Assembly (NCBI GenBank): GCA_000434675.1
Contig: HF988638.1
Location: 9,451 to 45,847, forward strand
DNA: 36,397 nt
Reading direction: 5' to 3'
DNA from: Faecalibacterium sp. CAG:1138
GTDB lineage: Bacteria > Bacillota > Clostridia > Christensenellales > CAG-917
Shown: one piece after another, positions 8,015 through 15,087 of the stretch
How positions within the stretch are numbered: position 1 is the stretch's first letter
How the letters are laid out: each line of letters begins with the position of its first letter
Translations under genes and position numbers: made by a program
Notes under the pieces: model-generated
What the model saw: only the letters and a program-made list of their open reading frames with translations
The model's database searches: none
What the model was told of the DNA's origin: nothing

Positions 8015-9145
8015 ATGAAAAAAGTTGTTGTGGCGGCGGATTCCTTCAAGGGATCGTTGGACTCGAAAAGCATAGCGTCGGCATTTTGCAGGGCGGCCGA
8101 AAAGTCAAAAGGCGTTTTCGTCGTCGGTTTCGGCGTTTCGGACGGCGGAGAAGGAAGCGTCGACGCGCTTGCGGAGGGTTGCGGTTTTAAGAAAAGATCG
8201 GCCGAAGTTACGGGGCCGACGGGCGCTCGGGTTTTGGCAGAGTACGCCGTCAAAAACTTCGCTGCGGCCATAGAAACGGCTGCGGCGTCGGGGCTTACTT
8301 TGATTCCGTACTCTGAACATAACGCTCTTATAACCACCACCTACGGAACGGGGGAACTCGTTATGCGCGCAATCAAAGAAGGCGCGCGCGAAATTTTGCT
8401 TTTTGCCGGCGGAAGCGCCACCAACGACGGCGGCGCGGGCGCGCTTTCGGCAATGGGGTTTCGGTTTTTGGACGGTAACGGAGCGGAATTTTTGCCGACG
8501 GGCGGAACCTTGCAAAATATTTCGTCGGTGAAGCTCCCGAGCGATAATTCTTTTTCGGAAGTAAATTTCAGGGTGCTTTCCGACGTAACGAATCCGCTTT
8601 TAGGGCGCTTCGGCGCAACCTACGTTTACGGCCCGCAAAAGGGCGCGACGAAAGAGGATTTGGAAATTATGGAACGCGGAATGGAAAACTTTTGCGCCGT
8701 AACGAAAAAAGCTACGGGCGTCTCGTTGGAAAATCTTTCAGGGGCAGGAGCCGCCGGAGGACTTTCGGGCGGAATGGCGGCGTATCTTGGGGCAACGATA
8801 GAGAGCGGAGCGGATTACGTTCTTAAGCTTACGGGTGTTTTGGACGAAATAAAAACGGCGGACGCTGTGATTACGGGAGAAGGCAAAATCGACAGTCAGA
8901 CGCTTTCGGGGAAGATTGTTTCCAAAATCGCCGCGGCGGCAAAAGCTTTCGGCGTGCCGCTCTACGGCATAGCGGGAACTTCCGAGCTATCCGAAAAAGA
9001 GCTCGAAGATATGGGGTTTTCGGCCGTTGAAACGCTTGAAAAATACGCTTCTTCACGGGAAGATTCCATCGTAAACGCAAAAAAATATCTGGCTATGGCT
9101 GCCGAAAATTTGATTGACAGATTCGGAGAAACGAAAAGACGATAA
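8015..9145 (+). CDS. glxK: Glycerate kinase (GarK/GlxK family)
   Basis: The 376-residue enzyme phosphorylates glycerate with ATP. The family signatures are present: VVVAADSFKGSL at the N terminus, GVSDGGEGSVDAL, the GGSATNDGGAGAL loop, and GAGAAGGLSGG and ITGEGKIDSQTLSGK in the C-terminal half. Its length matches the family. The ATG at 8015 has GAGGTG upstream; the frame stays open a little further 5' but that part lies inside the promoter. It has its own promoter and is followed after 71 bp by cysK with no clear terminator between, so read-through into cysK is possible. Whether the product is 2- or 3-phosphoglycerate is not decidable from sequence alone. Confidence 0.93.
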   Translation: MKKVVVAADSFKGSLDSKSIASAFCRAAEKSKGVFVVGFGVSDGGEGSVDALAEGCGFKKRSAEVTGPTGARVLAEYAVKNFAAAIETAAASGLTLIPYSEHNALITTTYGTGELVMRAIKEGAREILLFAGGSATNDGGAGALSAMGFRFLDGNGAEFLPTGGTLQNISSVKLPSDNSFSEVNFRVLSDVTNPLLGRFGATYVYGPQKGATKEDLEIMERGMENFCAVTKKATGVSLENLSGAGAAGGLSGGMAAYLGATIESGADYVLKLTGVLDEIKTADAVITGEGKIDSQTLSGKIVSKIAAAAKAFGVPLYGIAGTSELSEKELEDMGFSAVETLEKYASSREDSIVNAKKYLAMAAENLIDRFGETKRR

Positions 9146-9216
9146 CCGTAAAAGAAGTCGGAAAAAGCAAAGTTACAGACATTTTGAAAGCAAGAGAACA
9201 GGAGGACGTATATAAT

Positions 9217-10143
9217 ATGTCAAAAATTTATAAATCGCAAACCGAACTTGTCGGCCAAACTCCGCTTATGGAAGCGGTGAATTTTGAAAAAAAGCTGGGG
9301 CTTAAGGCAAGGCTTCTGGTGAAAATAGAATTTTTCAATCCGGGCGGCTCGGTTAAGGACAGGATTGCCGCGGAAATGATTTCTGCGGCGGAAAAAGAGG
9401 GCAAACTTTCCGCAGGCGGCGTCATCGTCGAACCGACTTCCGGCAACACCGGCATCGGAATTGCGGCGGCAGGCGCGGCAAAAGGCTACAGAGTGATAAT
9501 TGTTATGCCCGAAACCATGAGCGTGGAGAGAAGGCGACTTATCGCGGCCTACGGCGCGGAAATAGTGCTGACCGACGGCAAATTCGGCATGAAGGGTTCG
9601 ATCGCAAAAGCAAACGAGCTTGCCGAGGAGCTTGGAGGCATAGTTTTGGGACAGTTCGACAATCCTGCAAACGCCGCCGCGCACTACAAAACCACAGGCC
9701 CCGAAATATACGCCGACACCGACGGACAAGTGGATTTTCTGGTTGCGGGCGTAGGCACCGGCGGCACAATAACCGGCACGGGCAAATTTCTGAAGGAAAA
9801 AATAAACGGCCTGAAAGTGGTCGCCGTGGAGCCTCAGAGCTCTCCGGTTTTGTCGGCAGGGAAATCCGGCGCACACAAAATTCAGGGAATAGGCGCGGGG
9901 TTCGTACCTTCCGTTTTGGACAGATCAATTTACGACAGCGTAACGCCGGTTTCCGACGACGACGCTTATCGCTATACAAAACTCTTTGCAACCACCGAAG
10001 GCTTACTGGTGGGCATAAGCTCGGGAGCTGCTCTTTGCGCCGCAACGGAAATTGCAAAGAAAGAGGAAAACGCAGGCAAAACCGTGGTTTGCATTCTGCC
10101 CGACAGCGGCGACAGATACCTTTCCACTTCGGTTTTCGATTGA
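9217..10143 (+). CDS. cysK: Cysteine synthase A (O-acetylserine sulfhydrylase)
   Basis: The 308-residue PLP enzyme makes cysteine from O-acetylserine and sulfide. It shows the PLP-lysine motif NPGGSVKDRIA, the substrate loop PTSGNTGIGIA, the phosphate-binding GVGTGGTITGTGKFL, and the C-terminal PDSGDRYLST motif. The ATG at 9217 is preceded by AGGAGG about 10 nt upstream. An in-frame TTG further 5' was rejected because it places the ribosome site inside the coding region. The 71 bp upstream hold no Cys-rich leader or recognised riboswitch. A moderate terminator follows. Confidence 0.95.
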   Translation: MSKIYKSQTELVGQTPLMEAVNFEKKLGLKARLLVKIEFFNPGGSVKDRIAAEMISAAEKEGKLSAGGVIVEPTSGNTGIGIAAAGAAKGYRVIIVMPETMSVERRRLIAAYGAEIVLTDGKFGMKGSIAKANELAEELGGIVLGQFDNPANAAAHYKTTGPEIYADTDGQVDFLVAGVGTGGTITGTGKFLKEKINGLKVVAVEPQSSPVLSAGKSGAHKIQGIGAGFVPSVLDRSIYDSVTPVSDDDAYRYTKLFATTEGLLVGISSGAALCAATEIAKKEENAGKTVVCILPDSGDRYLSTSVFD

Positions 10144-10183
10144 TATGTTGCGAAAATAATTGAAATAAATAATACACGGATTT

Positions 10184-10204
10184 GGAAACTTTAGTTTCCG
10201 TTTT
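10184..10204 (+). terminator. Probable terminator after cysK
   Basis: GGAAAC and GTTTCC pair around TTTA, followed by G and TTTT, about 40 bp after the cysK stop. The stem is short and AT-rich, so its strength is uncertain. Confidence 0.6.
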
Positions 10205-10283
10205 AATATTAAAACCCGTCGGCCGTTATGTCAAACCATTTACGGTGCAAAGAGGCGGTTTTTCGAAAAGACCGTCAAAAAGC

Positions 10284-10312
10284 TTGCGAAAATCGACGAA
10301 AAGAACTATAAT
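10284..10312 (+). promoter_or_regulatory. Sigma-A promoter for the heavy-metal permease
   Basis: TTGCGA (10284-10289), a 17-bp spacer and a perfect TATAAT (10307-10312) lie 20 bp before the permease ATG. The 80 bp upstream show no manganese (yybP-ykoY) riboswitch that I can recognise. Confidence 0.75.
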
Positions 10313-10332
10313 ACGAAGCCTGTGAGGTTGTT

Positions 10333-11265
10333 ATGTCAGAAGTAATTTTAGACGCCGTTTTAGATACGCTGAAGGTTTTGCCTTTTCTGTTTTTGACCTA
10401 CGTCATCATCGAGGTGATCGAGGTGAAAGGACATATAGGTTTCAAACACAACAAACTTTTGGGCGGCAAATTCGGCCCGCTTATAGGGACGGGCGTTGGC
10501 GTGATTCCGCAATGCGGTTTCAGCGTCATGGCCACGGATTTGTTTGCCGAACGCCACATTTCGGTGGGGACTTTGCTTGCGGTTTACGTTGCCACCAGCG
10601 ACGAGGCCGTGCCGATTCTTCTCGGAAACGTCACCAACCTGAATAAACTTTGGCCGCTTATTTTGTGCAAGATAGTTCTTGCCCTCATCGCAGGTTACGG
10701 CGCGGATCTTATTTTCCGAAGCAGAAAAACCGAGCTTATCACCGTGGAGCAGTGCGAGGCGCACAAACATGAAGAGGGCGATCACGACGACGATGGTCGC
10801 GAAAAGCACAAGCACGAAGAAGGCGTCGTCGAGCAAGGTTGCTGTCATCACGACCTCAATGCAAAAAACGGTGTTAAGGCCTATGTTTTGCACCCGTTAA
10901 AACATAGTTTGAAAATTTGCTTGTATATTTTGATCGTAAATGTTCTGATCGGGACGCTGGTGCATTTTGTGGGAGAAGAGAAAATCGCGTCGTTCCTGTC
11001 GGCCACCACTTGGGCGCAACCCGTGCTGTCGGCGATTGTCGGGCTTATCCCGAATTGCGCGTCGAGCGTGGTGATAACCCAGCTTTACGTTATGGACGCT
11101 CTGACCTTGGGGGCCACCGTAGCAGGCCTTTCGGTGAATGCAGGCATTGCCGTAGCCGTGCTTTTCAAGCAGAACAAAAATCAAAAGCAAAACCTTTTTA
11201 TCGTAGGTTCGCTTTTTTTGATAAGCGTCATCGCAGGTTATGTAATAAACGTTATAACGCTATAA
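10333..11265 (+). CDS. Putative heavy-metal/manganese permease with His-rich loop (ArsP_2-like)
   Basis: The 310-residue polytopic membrane protein resembles the family described as putative 10-TM heavy-metal exporters, also annotated as putative manganese transporters. It is built as two similar halves. Each carries a conserved Cys motif, GVIPQCGFSV near residues 56-65 and GLIPNCASSVV in the second half, which suggests an inverted-repeat transporter with a metal or thiol site. A central hydrophilic loop (about residues 141-173) is packed with His, Asp, Glu and a Cys pair (HKHEEGDHDDDGREKHKH, then GCCHHD), a likely metal-binding element. It is monocistronic between its own promoter and a strong bidirectional terminator. 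Family membership is likely; the substrate and direction are not established. Confidence 0.8.
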   Translation: MSEVILDAVLDTLKVLPFLFLTYVIIEVIEVKGHIGFKHNKLLGGKFGPLIGTGVGVIPQCGFSVMATDLFAERHISVGTLLAVYVATSDEAVPILLGNVTNLNKLWPLILCKIVLALIAGYGADLIFRSRKTELITVEQCEAHKHEEGDHDDDGREKHKHEEGVVEQGCCHHDLNAKNGVKAYVLHPLKHSLKICLYILIVNVLIGTLVHFVGEEKIASFLSATTWAQPVLSAIVGLIPNCASSVVITQLYVMDALTLGATVAGLSVNAGIAVAVLFKQNKNQKQNLFIVGSLFLISVIAGYVINVITL

Positions 11266-11309
11266 AAAAACCGCTTCGTGCGGATGTTGTTCGGGTTTAA
11301 TAGAAAAAA

Positions 11310-11335
11310 GGCAAGCCGTTTCGGCTTGCCTTTTT
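11310..11335. terminator. Bidirectional terminator between permease and tRNA-Glu
   Basis: GGCAAGCCG and CGGCTTGCC form a 9-bp stem with a TTT loop, with A-tracts on the left and T-tracts on the right. It can end transcripts from both the permease (plus) and the tRNA-Glu gene (minus). Confidence 0.92.
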
Positions 11336-11337
11336 GA

Positions 11338-11413
11338 TGGCACCCCCTAGGGGGTTCGAACCCCTGATACCGGCGTGAGAGGCCAGCGTCCTAGACCACT
11401 AGACTAAGAGGGC
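11338..11413 (-). tRNA. tRNA-Glu (CTC)
   Basis: The minus strand folds into a 76-nt cloverleaf including an encoded CCA. The acceptor GCCCTCT pairs with AGGGGGT (first pair G-U), the T arm reads AGGGGTTCGAACCCC, and the anticodon loop CTCTCAC is closed by a CTGGC/GCCGG-type stem, giving anticodon CTC (Glu, GAG codon). A promoter lies upstream and a terminator directly downstream. Confidence 0.95.
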
Positions 11414-11431
11414 ATATTCATTGCGCTTATT

Positions 11432-11460
11432 AATATACCAAATTTAATGCGGTTTAGCAA
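11432..11460 (-). promoter_or_regulatory. Promoter for tRNA-Glu
   Basis: On the minus strand TTGCTA (11455-11460), a 17-bp spacer and TATATT (11432-11437) lie about 20 bp before the tRNA 5' end. Confidence 0.7.
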
Positions 11461-11485
11461 GCGTTTTCGACATGTTTTTCAGGCG

Positions 11486-11863
11486 TTATTCGTTTGTTTT
11501 TTTGAAAATCCCCGAAGTTATCGCGCGAGAAAGCGAAAGGAGGTCCGAAATTTCCTCGTCGGAAGGGGCGTCGGCGATAAGAATACTTATCCAGCTGCCT
11601 TTCGCCATGTGGTAAGCGGGGAAGACGTACGGTTTTCTGACCAGCCCCGCCGCAAGCACGGGACCGCACTTGACGTTCAGTACGTCCGCCATGGTTTTGT
11701 CGTCGCCGAAAAATTTGCTTTTCGGAACGGACATAACTATCCCGAACCATTTGTTGTTTTCGGGATTTCTGAAAATTGCGCTTTCGGGATCTTTTTTCCA
11801 CAAAAATTCGGGGCGGACGCCGAAAAGCTCTTTTACGGATAAAAACAGTTGTTCTCTCGTCAT
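11486..11863 (-). CDS. MmcQ/YjbR family protein
   Basis: The 125-residue protein fits the MmcQ/YjbR (CyaY-like fold) family: the N-terminal MTREQLFLSVKELFGVRPEFLW, a central KWFGIVMSVPKSKFF strand region, a VLNVKCGPVLAAGL segment and the closing MAKGSWISILIADAPSDEEISDLLSLS, equivalent to the family's conserved KxxWxxV region. The start at 11863 has GGAG five nt upstream; the frame extends further 5' without a ribosome site. The molecular function is unknown; members are often called DNA-binding by similarity of fold. It lies alone between tRNA-Glu and the met operon. Confidence 0.85.
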   Translation of the reverse strand: MTREQLFLSVKELFGVRPEFLWKKDPESAIFRNPENNKWFGIVMSVPKSKFFGDDKTMADVLNVKCGPVLAAGLVRKPYVFPAYHMAKGSWISILIADAPSDEEISDLLSLSRAITSGIFKKTNE

Positions 11864-11988
11864 ATTTTCTCCGAAGCCGTTTTCTATATGATAGCACGGC
11901 GGCGAAGCTTTTGCAAGCGCAAAAATCTGCACCGATTAGGCTTTTCGACAAAAATCGTCGGTTATCGGAAAAATTTTTTCAATTTGTG

Positions 11989-12017
11989 TTGACATATTCG
12001 CCTCGCAATGATAAAAT
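11989..12017 (+). promoter_or_regulatory. Sigma-A promoter of the methionine operon
   Basis: A consensus TTGACA (11989-11994), a 17-bp spacer ending in TGA, and TAAAAT (12012-12017) predict transcription from about 12024, some 20 nt before the leader-peptide ATG. Confidence 0.88.
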
Positions 12018-12043
12018 GCCCATAGAAACCGACGAGGTGAACT

Positions 12044-12121
12044 ATGAAGCAAGTTAAACGAGCAATCTCCATGATGATGCCGATGTGCATGCCGGGCATG
12101 CACCAGTTTAATATTGCTTAA
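12044..12121 (+). CDS. Methionine-rich leader peptide (25 aa)
   Basis: A short open frame begins with ATG at 12044, five nt after GAGGTG, and ends at TAA 12119-12121. The peptide starts MKQVKRAIS, then reads MMMPMCMPGM (six Met in ten residues at codons 12071, 12074, 12077, 12083, 12089 and 12098), and ends HQFNIA. It sits between the operon promoter and an intrinsic terminator in front of metQ, exactly where an attenuator leader peptide should be. The run of codons for the amino acid that the operon imports is the hallmark of ribosome-mediated attenuation. The peptide itself probably has no other function. The sequence facts are clear; expression and mechanism are inferred. Confidence 0.85.
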   Translation: MKQVKRAISMMMPMCMPGMHQFNIA

Positions 12122-12167
12122 AATCGGCTTTCGCGGCAAAATATAGTAAAGGTAAATGGGAAGCTGA
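12079..12167 (+). promoter_or_regulatory. Putative attenuator with alternative RNA pairings
   Basis: Three competing pairings are visible. First, GCCGAT (12079-12084, within the Met codons) pairs perfectly with ATCGGC (12123-12128). Second, TCGGCTTTC (12124-12132) can pair over nine positions, two of them G-U, with GGAAGCTGA (12159-12167), which would break the terminator. Third, GTGCATGC and GCATGCAC form an 8-bp hairpin within the leader (12085-12103). A ribosome stalled on Met codons would cover GCCGAT and free TCGGCTTTC for antitermination. A ribosome reaching the stop codon would cover TCGGCTTTC and allow termination. I read no T-box or S-box consensus here. Confidence 0.7.
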
Positions 12168-12183
12168 AAAGCTTCCTTTTTTT
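12159..12183 (+). terminator. Leader terminator before metQ
   Basis: GGAAGCT, a GAAA tetraloop and AGCTTCC are followed by seven T residues. It lies after the leader-peptide stop and 37 bp before the metQ ATG, so it must be bypassed for metQNI expression. Confidence 0.93.
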
Positions 12184-12219
12184 ATGTCAATTTTGAAAAT
12201 AACCAAGGAGAATATCAAA

Positions 12220-13095
12220 ATGAAAAAAATTCTTACCGCAATCATCGCGGTGGTTTTCACCGTAGCGCTCGCCGTAGGTTTTACGGCCTGCACGAAGGCA
12301 AACGGCGTAGTCATAGCCGTGCCTAACGACACAACCAACGAAGCAAGAGCGTTGATGCTTTTGGAGCAGCAGGGCTTCATCAAACTCAAAGAGGGCGCAG
12401 GCATCACGGCCACGGTCCGCGATATCGTGGAAAATCCGTACAACATCAAATTTAAAGAGGTCGAAGCCGCGCAGCTTCCGAACTTTTTGCAGGACGTCGA
12501 TTTCGCCGTCATAAATTCCAACTTCGCGCTTGCGGCAAAACTCAATCCTGCCTCCGACGCGCTGGCCGTTGAAGGCGCCTATTCCGCCTACGGCAACGTG
12601 GTGGCAGTCAAAAAGGGCAGCGAAGAAACCGCCAAAACCAAAGCTCTGATGGCGGCGTTGAAGTCCGAAAGAGTGAAAAATTATATATCCGCAACTTACG
12701 GCGGAGCCGTAATATCGGTTGTGGAAAACGCGGGCGACGGCTTTGACGCTTCCGTGGACTACGCCGCGCTTTTCGGCCAAACCATAAAAGTGGGCGCGTC
12801 GCCGGCGCCGCACGCCGAAATCCTTTCGGTTGCAAAAGAGATACTTGCCGAGAAGAACGTTACGCTTGAAGTCGTGGAATACTCCGACTACGTTCAGCCT
12901 AATCTTTCGCTCGAGGACGGAAGCCTGGACGCAAACTACTTCCAACATTCGCCGTATCTTGACGATTTCAACCTGAAAAACGGAACGCATCTTGTTTCCG
13001 TGGGCGCGGTTCACGTCGAACCGATGGGCATTTACAGCAAAAAACATACGTCCCTAGGCGCCATAAAAACCGCGTCCGGATCGGTGGAGAGATAA
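12220..13095 (+). CDS. metQ: Methionine-binding lipoprotein MetQ, circularly permuted
   Basis: The 291-residue lipoprotein should capture methionine outside the membrane for MetNI. A signal peptide ends in GFTAC with the lipidated Cys at residue 24. The order of the mature sequence is unlike other NlpA/MetQ proteins. Residues about 30-165 (VVIAVPNDTTNEARAL, DIVENPYNIK, EVEAAQLP, AVINSNFAL, YGGAVIS) correspond to the usual C-terminal segment. After a linker (about 166-187), residues about 188-285 (TIKVGASPAPHAEIL, DYVQPNLSLEDGSLDANYFQHSPYLDDFN, VHVEPMGIYSKKHTSL) correspond to the usual N-terminal segment. Both are complete and present once. GGAG lies nine nt before the ATG. The frame is intact, and its last codons carry the metN ribosome site. 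Confidence 0.92.
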   Translation: MKKILTAIIAVVFTVALAVGFTACTKANGVVIAVPNDTTNEARALMLLEQQGFIKLKEGAGITATVRDIVENPYNIKFKEVEAAQLPNFLQDVDFAVINSNFALAAKLNPASDALAVEGAYSAYGNVVAVKKGSEETAKTKALMAALKSERVKNYISATYGGAVISVVENAGDGFDASVDYAALFGQTIKVGASPAPHAEILSVAKEILAEKNVTLEVVEYSDYVQPNLSLEDGSLDANYFQHSPYLDDFNLKNGTHLVSVGAVHVEPMGIYSKKHTSLGAIKTASGSVER

Positions 13096-13096
13096 A

Positions 13097-14104
13097 ATGA
13101 TAGAGCTTAAGAATCTGTCAAAAACTTTCGTATCCGACAGCGGAAAGGTGGAAGCTTTGAAGTCGGTGAACGTCAAGGTCGAAGACGGCGAAATATTCGG
13201 AATAATAGGAATGAGCGGCGCAGGCAAAAGCACACTCGTCAGGTGTATAAATCTTTTGGAAAAACCGAGCGAAGGGCAAATCTTTTTCGACGGAGCGGAC
13301 ATCACCGGGCAAAAAGGCCGCGAGCTTCGCGAAACCCGCCGAAAAATAGCAATGATTTTCCAAAGCTTCAACCTCTTGATGCAGCGGAACTGCCTGAAAA
13401 ACGTTGCTTTTCCGCTCAGGCTTTCGGGCGTGAAAAAATCGGAGGCCGAAGCGGAGGCTCGCCGTCTTTTGGCGCTCGTCGGCCTCGAAGGGAAAGAAAA
13501 GGCCTATCCGGCGGAGCTGTCGGGAGGGCAGAAACAGAGGGTAGCGATAGCAAGGGCTTTGGCAACCAAGCCTAAAGTTCTGCTTTGCGACGAGGCCACC
13601 AGCGCGCTCGATCCGAAAACCACGGGGCAAATTTTGTCGCTCGTGAAAAACATAAACGAAGAGCTGGGCATAACCGTCATCGTGATAACTCACCAGATGA
13701 GCGTAGTCGAGGATATTTGCAAAAAGGTCGCGATTCTGGACGGCGGAGAAGTCGTCGAAACGGGCGAAGTTTCGGAAGTGTTCAGAAATCCGCAATCCGC
13801 CGCGGCCAAAAAGCTGGTGTTTCCCGCTTCGGAAGCTGCGGACGCGCTTCCCGACATCGGCGGAGCGTTCGTCAGAGTGGTGTTCAACGGCGCTTCGGCG
13901 ACAGGCACTCCGCTCATTGCTAAACTTGCCATGGAAAAGGGCATAGCGGCGTCCATCGTTTCCGCTTCCACCAGAAACATAGGCGACAAAATTTTCGGCA
14001 ATATGCTTTTGGGGCTTAAGGATCAGACGGAGGCAAAAGCGGCCGTCGGTTACTTTGAAAGCACTCCCGACATCGTGGCAACGGAGGTGACTGCAGATGT
14101 TTGA
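13097..14104 (+). CDS. metN: Methionine ABC transporter ATP-binding protein
   Basis: The 335-residue ATPase energises methionine import. It has Walker A GMSGAGKST, a Q-loop region (MIFQSFNLL), the LSGGQKQRVAIARAL signature, Walker B VLLCDEATSALD and the H-loop ITHQM. The C-terminal part (about residues 255-335, FVRVVFNGASATGTPLI and following) is the NIL/ACT-like domain that binds methionine and gives trans-inhibition in known MetN proteins. Length and order are normal. The ATG follows metQ by one base; GGAGAG inside the metQ terminus is the ribosome site. Its last eight bases overlap metI. Confidence 0.96.
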   Translation: MIELKNLSKTFVSDSGKVEALKSVNVKVEDGEIFGIIGMSGAGKSTLVRCINLLEKPSEGQIFFDGADITGQKGRELRETRRKIAMIFQSFNLLMQRNCLKNVAFPLRLSGVKKSEAEAEARRLLALVGLEGKEKAYPAELSGGQKQRVAIARALATKPKVLLCDEATSALDPKTTGQILSLVKNINEELGITVIVITHQMSVVEDICKKVAILDGGEVVETGEVSEVFRNPQSAAAKKLVFPASEAADALPDIGGAFVRVVFNGASATGTPLIAKLAMEKGIAASIVSASTRNIGDKIFGNMLLGLKDQTEAKAAVGYFESTPDIVATEVTADV

Positions 14105-14801
14105 TAACGTTTTCTCCGGGGAAGCTTGGAAAACCGCATGGGAAATCGTTCGTTCCGACTTTCTTTTTGCAACCTGGGAAACGCTGTACGTTACGCTTGC
14201 GGCAACGTTTTTTGCCGTTGTTTTGGGTTTGCCGTTCGGCATAATTCTCGCCACAGGTGACGAAAAAGGCGTTTTACCTATTCCGAAATGGCTCTTAAAA
14301 GTCACTTCCGCAGTGATAAACGTTTTGCGCTCTGTTCCGTTTCTGATACTTATGATGCTCGCCATTCCGCTTACGAGGGTGATCGTCGGAACGTCGGTTG
14401 GCACCGCGGCAAGCATAGTTCCGCTGGTGGTGGCGTCGTTCCCGTTTGTGGCAAGACTGGTCGAAACAAGCCTCAGAGAGGTCGATAAAAACGTCATCGA
14501 AGCCGCGGAATCTATGGGGGCAACCCCGCTTCAGATCATTTTCAGGGTGATGATTCCCGAAAGCGTTCCGTCGCTTATCCAAAACCTCACCGTCGCGGCA
14601 ACCACCGTTCTCAGCTATTCGGCGATGGGCGGAGCAATGGGCGGCGGAGGCCTCGGCAACGTCGCCATCATGCAGGGCTATTATCGCTATCAATATCCCG
14701 TCATGCTTCTTGCCGTCGTGGTGTTGGTTGCAATCGTCGGCGTCATTCAGGCCGTCGGCACACACCTCGCCACCCGCCTCGACAAACGCCTCAAAAAATA
14801 A
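14097..14801 (+). CDS. metI: Methionine ABC transporter permease
   Basis: The 234-residue permease forms the membrane channel of the MetNI importer. About five transmembrane helices are visible. The coupling-helix EAA motif reads EAAESMGATPLQIIFRVMIPES, and the signatures LRSVPFLILMM and YSAMGGAMGGGGLGN are typical of MetI. The ATG overlaps the metN stop by eight bases, so the two are translationally coupled. The gene is last in the operon and is followed by a strong terminator. Confidence 0.96.
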   Translation: MFDNVFSGEAWKTAWEIVRSDFLFATWETLYVTLAATFFAVVLGLPFGIILATGDEKGVLPIPKWLLKVTSAVINVLRSVPFLILMMLAIPLTRVIVGTSVGTAASIVPLVVASFPFVARLVETSLREVDKNVIEAAESMGATPLQIIFRVMIPESVPSLIQNLTVAATTVLSYSAMGGAMGGGGLGNVAIMQGYYRYQYPVMLLAVVVLVAIVGVIQAVGTHLATRLDKRLKK

Positions 14802-14805
14802 TCCG

Positions 14806-14832
14806 AGCCGTCCGCACTCCGGACGGCTTTTT
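14806..14832 (+). terminator. Terminator of the metQNI operon
   Basis: AGCCGTCCG and CGGACGGCT form a 9-bp GC-rich stem with a 5-nt loop, followed by T residues, four bases after the metI stop. Confidence 0.93.
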
Positions 14833-15029
14833 ATATTATATCGTCAGCAAATTATTAAATTATTTTATCATGTAATTCAGCAATTTTTACGATAAATATC
14901 TTCCATTTGAATCAGATAATACTCTGAAAATATTGACTTTTTCCAGGTTGGCAGTATACAATCTACTTAGCGTAGAGTTTTTTTGAGCTTGTCTTGAGCA
15001 TTTTATATTTTGTGTAGAAAAAAAGTAGG

Positions 15030-15058
15030 TTTACTTTTTGTGGCAATTTTGCTAAAAT
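15030..15058 (+). promoter_or_regulatory. Probable promoter for the XRE-HEPN gene
   Basis: TTTACT (15030-15035), a 17-bp spacer ending in TGC, and TAAAAT (15053-15058) lie 29 bp before the ATG. A second candidate with TTGACT and TATACA about 16 bp apart starts near 14934. Confidence 0.6.
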
Positions 15059-15087
15059 GGAATCAAAAGAACAAAGGAGTTAAAAAT

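Noticed and set aside
9184..9216. A 5' extension of cysK starting from TTG
   Set aside because: The AGGAGG ribosome site lies inside this extension, and homologs begin near the ATG at 9217.
9184..9216. A TTGAAA/TATAAT promoter for cysK
   Set aside because: The spacer would be 21 bp and the -10 directly abuts the ATG, leaving no leader.
10231..10314. A 27-codon frame before the heavy-metal permease
   Set aside because: It has no ribosome site, precedes the promoter at 10284, and shows no amino-acid bias.
12024..12190. An S-box (SAM) riboswitch or T-box before metQ
   Set aside because: I find no T-box TGGNACCGCG-like segment and no recognisable SAM aptamer core. The leader is instead occupied by a Met-rich open frame.
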